Positions 11,766-23,400 of a stretch of 64,000 bases of DNA are shown in pieces. The DNA comes from Edaphochlamys debaryana (taxonomy: Eukaryota > Chlorophyta > Chlorophyceae > Chlamydomonadales), in assembly GCA_016858145.1 (NCBI GenBank), contig JAEHOE010000088.1, forward strand, positions 124,001-188,000, read 5' to 3'. The notes under the pieces are model-generated. The model was not told the DNA's origin. It did not search any database and saw only the letters and a list, made by a program, of their open reading frames with translations. Numbering within the stretch: the stretch's first letter is position 1; the number at the start of each line of letters is the position of its first letter. Both the position numbers and the translations under genes were made by a program.

Positions 11766-13678
11766 TCACCGCAGGCCGCGCTTCTGGCCCCTCCTGGAAG
11801 CCTGCCATTGCTCGTTGACCCAGTCGATCACCTCTTGTATGTCCCGAAAGCTATATGCTGACACCCCCGCTCGCTTCGCCTCCGCCCAGTCTATCCTCAT
11901 CCCTCGCTCCGCCAGAGTCCCGGCCAGCCATCGCAGCGAGGCCGGGGGTGCACCCCAGTGAATGGCCTGGGTGAGGAGCTCGGGCCTGAACGGCACGCCC
12001 AGGCGCTGCAGCAGGGGCAGCATGCGCCACTCCTTCGCCTCGAGTGCAGCGGTGTAGAGCTCGGAGCTGGCCTGCGGGACGAGGAGGGCACGCATGCAGG
12101 GTGTGTGAGAGGGTGACGAGGCCTTGTTAACACCTGGCGCTGAGCTGGCCTGCAAAGATTTGCTGGCTGCAAATCGTGCGATAGGTGCGACCCCAGCATT
12201 GACGCACGCACCGGCTGAGGGCAGTCCAGCTCCGCCAGCAGCTCGACGGCCGCCTCGCAGCCAGAGCGCAGGGCCGCCGGCCACGCCTCCGGAGTCATCC
12301 GGCAGCCCCGTGCGCGAAGCCACCGCATTGTCTCCACACTGCCAGAGCCCGCCGCGGCGGTGAACAGGGCAGCACTCTCAGCGGCCAGACTGGCTGCGAA
12401 GTCCGGCAGCGACTCTGCGGCCCACTCGAGTACGACCGGCTGACCGCCCGAGGCAGCGCCCAGCGCCACGGCCGCCACCTGAGCCGGCTCCAGGCGGCAC
12501 CCCGCCCCCACCAGGAGCTGCAGGACGCGCAGTTGCCCCGATGATGCGGCCTCGCGTGTGAGATACTGGTTTGGCTGCACGCCGTCCTCCAGCAGCCATG
12601 CCACTGACCGCTCGTGGCCGCCACTCACAGCGTTGTCCACGTTGCAGTCATAGGGCAGGCAGCCCCGTTCTTGCAGCTATTCGAAGCGGTCCAGCTTCTC
12701 CCTGTCGGGCAGCTTGCTCTGGATGACATCGTTGTACCAGTTCCGGCTGGGGCCTGACTCGCCCTGGGCCAGAACCCAGTCCAGTTTCTCCGCCCAGTCG
12801 AGGGTGATGCTTCGGATTGCGGCTTCGCCCTGGCGGGCAAGCACGGTGAGCGAGTAACAGTGCTGCTCCACGAGGTCGATGGCGGTTTCCAGGTCGCACC
12901 CCTCCATGGCAGCCTCGGCTAGGTCCCGCTGCCTGTCGCTCTCGTCGTAAGCGTCGCCTGGTGGCTCGACGTCAAACTGCTCGGGCCTGTCAAACTCCTC
13001 TGAGGCCTCGTCCTCTTCTGCATACTCCTCTGCGTCGCTGGCCGCATCCGACCCCTCCTCCCGCTGCTCGCCTTCCTCGATCAGCCAGGACGCCAGATCG
13101 GCGTGGCCGTTGCTGGCGGCCTTGACAGCCGCCCGCCATGCTGCCGGGGCCGCCAGCTCACGGCAAGTCTCAAAGCACCACTCGCACACCTCCTGCTTCC
13201 CTGACTTGCCAGCGCACTCCAGCACCTCCGCCCAGCAGTCCTTGAACATAATGCGATCCACGTTGCTCGCGATCCACTTGCAGCTGTCCAGGGCTCCAGC
13301 GGAGGCGGCCGTCCAGAGGTGGCGTTGGTTGGCAACGAGGCCCGCTGCCGCCAGCGCCACTTGGAGGTTGGGGACGTCATTGCTGGCTGCGGTGATGCAC
13401 ACCAGCTGATCGCGCTGCGCCCGCGTGAGGCTCCTGCAGGAGCCGGGGGCCGCCCAGCGCTGCTTGAATGCCCACGCGGGGACGGGCTGGGAGATGTGTA
13501 TGACCGCGTGCTGGCCGCGAAAGTGCTGAGCGGCCGCCCTATCCACGACTCGGAGGCACGCGAGCTCGTTGGGGCTCAAGAATGGCGCCACGAGCCTGAA
13601 GACCAGCGAGCCGGCATCCTCGGAAGCCGAGCATGGCGCCGCACAAACTGACTTGCCGACATCTCGCCGCTCAACCAT
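11766..13678 (-). pseudogene. F-box/ankyrin-like protein, copy 3 (nonsense codon)
   Basis: Two exons: 12212-13678 and 11766-12071, with donor GTGCGT and acceptor CCCGCAG, a 140-bp intron in phase 0. This copy keeps the acceptor that copies 1 and 2 have lost, so its exon 2 (SSELYTAALEAKEWRMLPLL) joins correctly. Exon 1 is interrupted by an in-frame TAG at 12679-12677. The other copies have TGG (Trp, in ERFDWLKRQG) there, so one G-to-A change made the stop. The frame continues open on both sides, so the lesion looks recent. The protein is clearly diverged from copies 1 and 2 throughout, and the N-terminus (MVERRDVGKSVCAAP) is unrelated to theirs. Confidence 0.8.
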
Positions 13679-14428
13679 TCTTGTGCTGACCGGTGCTGAC
13701 CGATACAGCGATAGCCTTCACTATCAGCGATGACTGCTGCGCTGTGAGCGCGGATGTTTCCGAAGCAGGGCAGCCGGGCAGCCCAGCCCAGCGCTTGTCC
13801 GAAGCAGTAATTCGTAACGTTGATGCCTTATGAGATGAATTGTTGATATAATGATGCGAGTTTGCAGTTATGCGGACTCTGGACGTCTGGAGACCCCTGT
13901 GGCCCCAGGTTTGACCGGATGGAGACACAGCGGCCTGTAGCTGTCCTTGCCTGACCTGTCGCTGGACAGCCTCGGTCCAGTGCCTCATCGGAGAAAAGCA
14001 TGATACATGTCGAGATGACCACAATTACAAGCTGACTGTAGCCAGCTGGTGGGCACGAAGGGCCACCCATCAGCTGATGCTCATTGGCGGCCGCTCGGCT
14101 GAGGGCTCTGCCCTGCCGTCACCCCTACCCTCCTGCGCACCCTGCCCCCCCACTCCCAGTGCTTGGTCACGCTTCGTCCGCGCTCCCTACAACAGTGCTC
14201 CAGCATGAAAGCTGCTTCACAAAAGCCCGTACCGATGCCAACAACCAGAACCAGCACGCTCTCGACCACCTTCGCGCTCACTCCCCGTGGCTCCCGACTT
14301 CCTCCGCCCATGCAAAGACCCCGCCACCCAACACCAACCGCCCTCTCTGCGCACACCCAATCCCATGCATGACACTCCGGGCCCCGAGCCGCCCGTCGCG
14401 CCCGAGGCCCTGAGCCCGGGCCCGTGAC
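13679..14428. other. Intergenic region, SNARE 3' flank and ankyrin copy 3 upstream region
   Basis: 750 bp without a recognisable exon. It holds the 3' UTR of the syntaxin gene, ending near the TGTAA at 14029-14025, and then the promoter region of ankyrin-like copy 3. Confidence 0.5.
14025..14029 (-). terminator. TGTAA poly(A) signal for the syntaxin gene
   Basis: TTACA on + is TGTAA on -, the standard chlorophyte polyadenylation signal, about 400 nt after the syntaxin stop at 14429. Confidence 0.5.
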
Positions 14429-17152
14429 TCAGACCGCGACAATGATGATGAGTATGGACACAATGACCGCCGCGATGAGCCAGATGCACAGGCAGCGGTT
14501 GCGTGCTGCGCGTGAGGAGCGTGACGCGACCACCAGCTCCTTGGTCCCCTCCTTGACGCGCTCCGCCACGGTTGTGATGTGCTCCTCCACCGTCTCCAGC
14601 TGCTCGCCCTGTCAGGAGGGAGGGGAGGGGGAGGAAGAGGGCGGGAGGGAGGGGAAGAGGGTGGGAAGAGGGGAGGAGAGCATGGTTTCTAAGCAAGCAT
14701 GCAGTCGAGGCAGGCCAGGCTATGCCCAGCCAGGCAGGACCTCCCCTTGCCGCCCGTATGATTTGCGCATGTGCATGCTCTGCCCATGTGCGGCCCAGCC
14801 AGACAGGTACTGGTGCTTCCCTCTGCTTCCCACCATGCCATGGCCTCCGGTGGCCGCACGCCTGCCCCTGTGCCCAGCCCGGGGCTGCGCACCTGATCCG
14901 CGATGAGTACGGCCAGATCCTGGAACATCTCGTTCACCTCCCCAATCTGGCGCTGGATCTCGGCGATGCCGGCATCCCGCTCCTCGATCAGGGCCTCGTT
15001 GTACGCCACGGCATCGTCCAGCGCCGCCACCTGAGAGGGAAGGGGGGTTACATTGGGAGCAGGGTTACATGGGGGTCTGGGATACATGGCGCCAGGAATA
15101 CTGGGGTTTCGGGGGAGATTAGTGAGTGCTGACGCGCCCGTGCGTGCTGTGCAGCGTAAGGAGACAGGAAGGCGGATGAAGGGTGCCGGGAGGCGACCAC
15201 TCCCGGCACCAAACGCCGTCGCGCTGCGGCCCTTTGACTGGCTGATTGGCTCAAAGCTGCAGGGAGTCGGGTCAGCGTTGCCAGACCCAGACCCAGACCC
15301 ATGTCCCCCCCCCCGTTGCAGCTCCGTTGCTCTTGCTGTGCGCCAAATGCACGCCAACAAGCACACCGGCCCGAAGCCCGCACCGCCACCGCCACCGCAG
15401 CACAGCGCCGGAGACCTCGCCCTTTCCTTGCTCCCATCGCCTTTTCCCGTGCCCCTCGTACCAACCTGAACCCTCTCCCTCCTCGCCTCCCTCCCCGTCG
15501 AGCGCCCCTCACCTCCGCCTGCCGCTGCGCCTGCTGCCGTACGGCAGCCTCCACGTCAGCGCCCCTCCCCCTCCCCGAGGAGCCCCCGCCCGCCTCCACG
15601 TCCAGCAGGGGGGCAGACAGACCATCTGGGGGGGGGGGAACACGGGGTCGAGGGCGCGGTGGACCGTTAGATCAGAAGCGGGGGGCTGCAGCTTACTGGT
15701 TGAGGGGGCAGCTTCACAAGCAGCCGTGCGCGAAATGCATCCCAGTTGGGACAGCTCCCCCATGCGCCCGACCCGCCCTCATCTCCATGAGCTGCGCACA
15801 TGCCCCCCACACCTCGCGCCCCACATCTCTAGCCCGGTACGGCGTCTCCAAACTTGACGGAAGGACTTACCAAACTTGCCACCCCCCTCCCACCCTTGCC
15901 CCTCTCCCTACCTGGGCCCTCGCGTCTTGCTTTGGGCACCTGGCGGGGCAGCGAGGCCGCCTCGCGCTCCGCCGCCAGCTTTTGCGTGGCTTTGTAGTCC
16001 TGGGGGCGGGTGGGTCGGGAGGGAGGGAGAGGGGGCGGAAGTGGGTCGGGGCCGAGAAGGCTGCGCCTGTCTCCCTGCCCTGCTCAGCATAAGGCCGAGA
16101 CCTTGCCCGCAGACCTATGTCAGGCCTTCTCCTCTCGAGGCTCTTACACACCGGGGCCTCAGGCAACCACAACGATTGCTCGGGCCCTAGCAAACAAGTG
16201 CACCCGCAGGATGGATGCGAAGTCTGTCCTTCCTACTGCTGTCTTGCTTGGTTTCACTCACACCCCCGCCACTGCTCATCTGCAGAATTGATGCAAAGCG
16301 CTGCCTACTGCTGTCTTATCCATTTGAGGTTCTTCCCATTTTAGGTTCTTCCCCCCCAAACTCCAGCCCTTGCGCACCTGCAGGATGGATGCGAAGTCCT
16401 GCAGTAGGCGCTTGGCTTTGAGCTGCTGCTGCTCGAGGGCGGGGCTGGAGGAGCCGGGGCCCGGGCCCGCGGCCCCCGCCCCACCCGGCCCGCTGTCGCC
16501 GCAAAGCCCCGTCAGCTTGTCCTTTATGCTCATGTTCAGCTGGTGAGGGGCGGGGGTGAACGGGTTAGCGGGTGGGATGGGTGAAGGGCAGGGAACGGAG
16601 GGAAGCAGGGGACGAGGGGTGTGCAGGGAAGGGGTGGGTCAGGCGCGGCCCGGCGGTCCCGCCCGCGCTGGGCCTGTTGGGTGTTGGGAGAGCTCCGCAA
16701 GGCAGCGTTGGGGAGAGGTCTAAGCTGGTGTGGGAGAGCTGGTCTGTGGGGCCGGGGATGAGGAGGGTAGTCCCCACGCGCACCTCGTGGATGGTCGTGT
16801 TGAGGTTGGTAATGCGGTGCCGGTGGTCAAGCGTGTCCTTGGCGGTCCCGAGTAGGTCCACCAGCTTCCGCAGCTGAGAGACGCTGCCCGCGAGCTTGAA
16901 GATGAGAGCCTCCACCTCTCGCGTGCCTCCCTGCGGAGGTGACCCCGAGTTGACATGGCACCTCGCCGATGGGCCTGGCCCTCGCACAAGTTTGCACGCA
17001 CCTGGCCTGACACACTTGAAAGCTCGCGGCCGCCATTCCTTGCGAGGTCCTACGAGCGAGAGCGGTCACCGGGAACGGTCATCCGCTGCACGTGAAGTCG
17101 CGGCGTTGCCCGCGATAGGCCAGAGCGTGCTCTTGCTAACCTGAAAGCTCAT
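14429..17152 (-). CDS. SYP2: Qa-SNARE, syntaxin of the SYP2/Pep12 (vacuolar/endosomal) type
   Basis: Seven exons on - join in phase: 17152-17141 (MSFQ), 16930-16784, 16539-16378, 15999-15912, 15625-15513, 15030-14893, 14608-14429 (279 residues). The N-terminal part is a Habc-like helical domain (IFKLAGSVSQLRKLVDLLGT, then a helix ending RLLQDFASILQ and DYKATQKLAAERE). The SNARE motif runs from IEERDAGIAEIQRQIGEVNE through FQDLAVLIADQGEQLE, with the ionic zero-layer Gln at about residue 220, exactly at the end of exon 6. A single C-terminal anchor (LCIWLIAAVIVSILIIIVAV) ends the protein. Such proteins drive fusion at the prevacuolar/vacuolar membrane. The MSFQ start and the SNARE core resemble plant SYP2; SYP4 is the alternative. 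A Gly/Ala/Pro-rich insert follows DKLTGLCGD. Confidence 0.9.
16201..16300. repeat. Relic copies of the syntaxin exon-3 edge inside its intron
   Basis: 16201-16224 repeats the 3' edge of exon 3 plus splice-junction bases (real edge at 16376-16400; shared core GCAGGATGGATGCGAAGTC). A more decayed copy lies at about 16279-16300 (GCAGAATTGATGCAAAGC). The copies are followed by a shared CCTACTGCTGTCTT at about 16231 and 16303. They look like remnants of tandem duplication of the exon/intron border. Confidence 0.7.
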
Positions 17153-17466
17153 GGTGCTAGAGGCGGCCTCCACCCGGCCCGCAAGGGAGCAGCGAGCGGG
17201 CCCGAGCGGAAGGTCGCCGAAGGCAGAAAGTCGCAGAGCCAAGGGAGAGGGAAAGGAGAAAGCGACTACGGAGTTTGGCCTCTATGGCTGTCTGCACCGT
17301 GGTATGCGAGCTTACATTGCCGAGCGGCGAAGCGGGCACCAAGTCGAGGAGCGATGCCCTGACACGCGACAGGCCCAACCCGCCCCCGCGCCTCCGCAGT
17401 CCCCCGATCACCGCAGCGCGCCCTCGGCACGTTTCCCCACCGACCCACCATCACGTGTCACGTTCT
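17153..17466. other. Intergenic region, syntaxin promoter and RST1 3' UTR
   Basis: 314 bp between the syntaxin start codon and the RST1 stop, both on -. The RST1 poly(A) signal lies inside. No other exon is seen. Confidence 0.5.
17312..17316 (-). terminator. TGTAA poly(A) signal for the RST1 gene
   Basis: TTACA on + reads TGTAA on -, about 150 nt after the RST1 stop at 17467. Confidence 0.55.
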
Positions 17467-20400
17467 TCAACCCTGCACCCGCACCGGCGCCAGCACGCGC
17501 CACCCCAGCGCCGACTGCACTTGGTCGTACGTGTACGGCGGCAGCACGTCCCGCAGCCCCCATAGGCACGCCACCACCACCCTCTGCGCCTCCCCCTCGC
17601 CCCCTGCCGCCACGTCAGCCCCCCCGCCCACGTGGCCGCCCTTGGCGCCCGGCACGAACCCCAACCCGCCCGGCGCCCTCCGCAGCCCCTCCCTCGCTAC
17701 CGCCAGTAGGGACTGCGCCACCGCCTCACACGACGAGCTCCAGGGCGGCCTCGCCAGCAGCCTCGGCAGCGTGTACGGCAAGCACTGTATGACACCCGCC
17801 GTACGGCCGGCTCGTCCCGAGGAGAAGGACGACAGCAGGACGGCGAGCTCGGGCGCCGCCGGCGCCGCCGCCGCGGCGGCGCCCGAGCCCGCGGCGGCGG
17901 CTCCGGATGCGCCTGGGTAGGTGAGGACGGTGGCGACGAGGGCGGCGGCGAGCTCCAGGGGGGCCGCCAGGTGGGGGGAGGTGCGGGCGGCGTCCAGTGT
18001 CTGCAGCAGCACCTGTACCTGAGAGGGGGGAAAGAGAGGGAAAGGAGGGGGGAGAAGAGGGAAGGGCACAAGGATGAAGAAGGGGTGGGCACGGGGGCGA
18101 GGGAGACCGCGGCGGGCCTGCGGCCCACATGAGAGCGGTGGGGCGCCGCGGCAGCCCACCCGGGAGTGGGGACGGGCCGGGAAGGGATCGCCACCGCTTA
18201 GATTCAGGCCACTTGACGGGAGCGAGGAGCCGCGAACGCCGCTCTCTGCCGCCCAACTCTACCCCGCTTCACACCTGGAAGGCTTGAGGCGTTGCCGCCA
18301 TAGACAGCGCGAGCGGCAGCAGCAACGCCCCGCCATCCGCCGTCGCCGCCGTCACGGCAGACCGTACGGGCATGAGCTCGCGGTACGACACGTGCCCAGC
18401 CGCCACCAGCACGCAGCGCAGCTGCAGCGCCGCCGTCGCCGCCGCCGGGCTCGTTCCTGCCGCCGCCGCAGCAGCAGCTGCCGTACCTGCCGGCGGCGCC
18501 GTCGACGCGTCGGCGAGGACCTGTGCCGTCAGGAAGTCGGGCCTGAGGCCGCGGAGGCACAGCGCCGCCACCGACCACAACGCGACGGCGGCCCGCGCCG
18601 CCGCCGCGGCGCCGCCAGCCGCCGACGCCGACGCCGGCGGCGCCGCCACCGCGTCCGCCTCGAGCGCCAGCGGCCGCCAGGCCGGGCTGTTGCCCTCCCA
18701 CTCATTGCCGGCGCCGCCGCCAGCGGCAGCGCTGGCAGTGCTGGCGGCTGCCGCCGCCGCGGCGGCGGCGGCGGAGGGCAGGGGCTCTGAGGCCCAGGCC
18801 ATCAGCTGCGCCGCCTCCCCCGGCTCCAGGGGGGGCAGCGGGGGCAGCTGGGAGGCCAGGGCGGCGATGGCGGTGTGCGCGGCCGACGTCACATCCCTGT
18901 GGGAGGGGTCAGTGGCAGGCGCAATCGAGGGTTGAGAGCGACGAGTTATGAGCAGGGTAGAGGCCGGGGTGCAGTCCACTATTGCTATAAGGCAGGAACC
19001 CCAAGCCCCTCAACAAAACCTTTGCTTAAACCTTTGCTCCCCTCCAAGACCCTTATCCTCACCTGTGTGTCAAGGCTGAGTCCTTCGCCTGCCACGCCCG
19101 GCACACCCCCAGCAACCCCAGCCACGCATGCGCCGCCAGGTAACCGCCGCCGCCAACGGCTCCAACCGCCGCCGCCGCCGCGCCGCCAGCTGAGGCGGCG
19201 GTTGGCCCGAAGGCTCCCCGTAGCCGCCGGAGCCAAACCACCCCCAGTCCTGGCTCGTCCAGCCCTGCCGTACAGCTCCACGGCAGCCCGTCCTCCCTCC
19301 CCTGCACCCCTTCGCCGCCACTGCCGCTGGAAGGCGCCGCCGCCGCCGCCGCCGCCGCCAGCAGGCCCGGGATGGACTGTACGACGGCGGCGGCGCGCTT
19401 GGACGAGAGGGAGCGCAACAGCGCGGGCAGTCGGGCGACGATGAGTAACCGCAGGGACGGCGGAAGGGCGGCGAAACGGGCGGGTGCCGCCAGTTCCTCT
19501 AACACTGGGCCCAGACCCAGGGACGCGACGCGGCCGTGCGCCAAGGCCAGGAGCAGCGTGGCGCCAGCGAGTCGCAGATCTCCAGATCCAGATCCAGATC
19601 CGATGGAGGGGAGGGAGATCGCCAGCAGGGCCCGTACGGCGCTCGGCCAGTCGGCGGAGGGGAGCGCGGGGGCGCAGGCCAGGGCGAGCACGGTGGAGGC
19701 AAGGGGGGCGTGGGGCAGCGAGGAGAGGCGCGCGCTGAGGGGCGGTAGGGAAGGGGCAGGTAAGGAGTGGGCAAGGGTAAGGGCAGGGTGGGCTCTAGGC
19801 ATGCAACCCCTCGCCCCACGCCAGTACACACGCCCTACCCCTCTGGCTCTTCCTGTCTGTGCCCCCGAACCTTCCTCGCCTCCTCCTACCTACCACTTCC
19901 CTGCCCTCCTCCCCCAGCCTGTGCCCATCCTCGGTGCCCTGCCTCCCGCTCCTCCTCTTCAGTCCCCCCAGTCTCCACCCGTCCTGCACACCCCGCGCCC
20001 CGCCCTGCCTGCCACCCACCGGTCCATCAGGGCCGTCACCAGAGGCCGTACCGCCCCCTCGGGAGGGTACAGCGACAGCGCCTTGGGACCGCCGGCGCTG
20101 CCGCCACCCCCTGCGCCGCCGCCGCCGCCACCGCCACCGCCGCCAGCCTCACTCTCCCCGCCCGCCACGTCCCTGCCGGCGCCGCTACGGCCCTCGCCGC
20201 CGCCGCCGCCACCGGCCTCGTCCTCCGCCTCCGCTGCCTCGACGGCGGCGGAGAGGGCGGCGAGGTGGAAGGCGGCGGTGGCGGAGGCCCAGGGGTCGGC
20301 GGCGGCGCCGCCGCTGGGCTCGAGGGCGAATCGCTCTAGTGCTTTGACGGCGGCCTTGGCGGCTGGAAGCAGGTCCGGCGAGGCCAACAGGCCTGCGGAA

Positions 20401-23400
20401 TGGGACAGAGGGATCGGTATCCTTCTCCAACCCGTTGCGTAGAGTGTGCGTGGCATCGGTAAAGCTTGCATTTTGCCTGAATCTACGCACCTGTGCTGAC
20501 GGAGCCTGATGAAATGGGCCCAAGCGCGTCGACCAGGCTTGTCGGCGGGGGCAGCAGCGCCGCCGCCAGTCCGGCAACGCCGCCAGCCCTCGCCGCCGCC
20601 GTGTGCTGGCCCTTGGCGGCGGCGCCGCTGGCCTCCGCCAGCGCTGCCAGGTCCGAAACAAGCGCCGCCGCCCCTGCCGTCGCCGCCGCCGTCGGGGGCG
20701 CGTCCGCCGCCAGAGCCGCCGCCGGCACCTGCAGCCCCGCCGCCGACAGCGTCGCCGCCGACAGCATGCCCTGCCGTACCGCCGCCGCCAACAGGGAACC
20801 GGCCGCGACGGCGGCGGCGCCGCGGACCCTGCCGTCGGCAGCGGGATTGCCGTACAGACGCCGTAGCATGGCCAGAGTACGGGAAAGCTCCGCCACCGGC
20901 AGCTGTTGGTACCGCAGCGCCTCCGCCGCCAGCGCCGCCACGGCCTCCAGCGCCGCTGCGGCGGCGGCGTCAGACGTCACCGCTTGCTTGAAGCCCAGGA
21001 CGCCGCCGAGGCCGCCGCCACCAGAGCCGCTGCTGCCGCCGCCGCTGCCGTCGTCAGCGGCAACCTCCAGCAGCGCTGCCAGCAGCCCGCCGAACGCGCC
21101 CGCCGCCAGCCCGTGCGCGCGGTTGACGTCAACCAAAAGGCTGACTAAGCCAACCGCCGCGCCCGCCAGCACGTCCTGCTCGTCCGCCTCGTCGGTTAGC
21201 GGCCTCGGCGGGCGCAGCTTGTCCGGGTGCGGCCAGCCCGGCGGCAGCCCCGATGAGCTTAGCTCCGCTAGGGCCGGCGCCAGGCGAGGGCACGCCCCGG
21301 CCAGTACGGCACTCAGCGCCGCCAGCGCCTCCGCGACGGCGGTCAGCTCTCGGGAGGGCTCGCCGTCGGCGCCGCCTGCGGCATGGGGGCACCGGGCCGT
21401 GGACACATTGCTCCATAACGCACCTCACCCGCCCCAAGCGCTGCCGACGGGCCGGGTCACCTGCCCCTACGTACACAGCCGGGTCCGGCTAGCGACCCAG
21501 CCAGCAGCATCAAACCGTCCAGCCCTGACACAGGCCCAACCCCACACCCATTGCAGGCCCACCCAAAGGCCCACTCCAGGCCCACCCCAGGCCCAGTCCC
21601 CACCTGCTCGTACGTACACCGCCGGGTCCGCCGCCAGGCTCCCCGCCAGCAGCGCCAGGGCGGTGGCGGCGCCGGAGCGCACCGCCGCCGTGGGCCCCGC
21701 CAGCAGCTGGGTGCGCAGTTCGGAGAGGACCTGGAGGGGAGGGGCGAAGAGGGGAAGACGAGCGGGAGGGTGTGTGTTCAGTGGTTAGGAATGTTCATTG
21801 TTTGCGCCGTGGGCCCCGCCAAGAGCTGCATGCGCAGCTCAGGCAGGACCTGGGGCACGAGGAGAGAAGCGGGGGGAGGGCGGCCTGCCTACCCAGGCCC
21901 ACGCGAGCTCACGCCAGGCCCACGCCAGGCCCCACCTGCTGCCGCGTTGCCCAGTCGGTTGGGTGCAGGCGTGTGGCTGCCAGGGCCGCCCCCAGCATGC
22001 AGCCGCGGGTGATGGCGGAGGATCGACCGGCCTGGGCCTGGGGGGTTCGGGGGGGAGAGGAGGAGCAGGCACGAGGTGAAGGTCATGGTAGCGGGGCGTT
22101 GAGGGGCGTTGAGGGGCGTTCAGGGGCATTGAGGGGCGTGATAGCAAGCACACCTGAAGGCCGGATCAAAGGGCGTGAGATCTCACTGCCCCGCGTCCCT
22201 GTCTTGGCTTGATGCACCCTAGCAGCAAACACTCCCCCGACCCCTGACCCCTCCCCGTCAACACCTGCTGCAGCAACCGGGCAGTGATGGCGCTGACGTC
22301 AGCCTCCGGGAGCGCCTCCGCCGCCAGACACAGCGCCCCCGCCGCCAGCCCGATGCCCTCCAGCACCGCCGCCGGCGCCGCGCCGCCGCCGCCGCCAGCT
22401 GCCGCCGTCAGCGCGCCGGCGGCACCGCCTGAGCCGGCGGCGCCCGCCGCCGTCGAGCCGTCCCACTCCGCCGCCAGCGCCGCCGCCGCGTCGGCAGCTG
22501 AAAGGCCCGTCTCGTCCAGCCAGTGGTGTACGAATGAGCACCAGGCCTGTACGGAAAAGCAAAATAAACGGACTAAGGATATAGCGAGGTGCCTTATCAG
22601 AGGTAAGCCTATGTCATGCGCACACGGAATAAGATGTTGCCTACCCAGACAGGCTACAAACGCTGCAAGCGTGAGCTTCAAGCCCGCCAACGGCAGCCGA
22701 AGAGCACAATCATCGTGGCTGGTGATGAACATGACATGCCGTACCTGTACGGCAAGCCTGGGATGCCAGGGCCCCCGCCAGCTCAGCCTTCGCAGGCCGT
22801 CTCTTAGCCGCTGCGTGTACGCCTCGCGGCCATCGGCGGCGGCGCGCTTGGCGGCAGCGGCCGCCGCCGCGGCGGAGGCGCCCGGCGGCAGCGGAGGCGG
22901 CGGCGGCCGGCTGTAGCAGAACAGCATGGCGCCAGGGTGGAACGCGCCGCCGCCGCCACCACCGCCGCCGCCACCACCCGAGAGGAGGCTCTTGGCGATT
23001 CGGCCCATGAGCCGTCCGCGGAGGGCACGGGCCTCGCGGGCCGTCGCGGCGGCCGCGAAGGCCGCACCCTTGTCGCCGCCGCCGCCGCCAGCGGCCCGGC
23101 CGCTGCCGCTAGCGCTGCCGGCGGCGGCGGCGCCGTCGGCACCCGCGGTGGGCTCCGCCGCGGTGGCGGAAGCGGAGGGCGCGTCGGCGGCGGGCGTGGA
23201 AAGCAGCAGCCTGTGCGCATGTGGGTGTAAAAGAAGCAAGTCAAATCAAAGAGGATGTGTCCGCAACCGAACTCAAAGCGGATGTGACTGTGTGCGCATG
23301 CGGGTGAAGACGCATGTCACAAGGCTTTCACGCAACACCATGACACCATGACACCTAAGCCTGCCGGAGTAGCCAGACACGGTCAAGCAGGCCGCATCAA

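Noticed and set aside
19372..20442. Long + strand open frames opposite RST1 (also 20493-21788, 25512-27545)
   Set aside because: They are antisense shadows of Ala/Gly-rich RST1 exons; the - strand exons join in phase and show family blocks, these do not.
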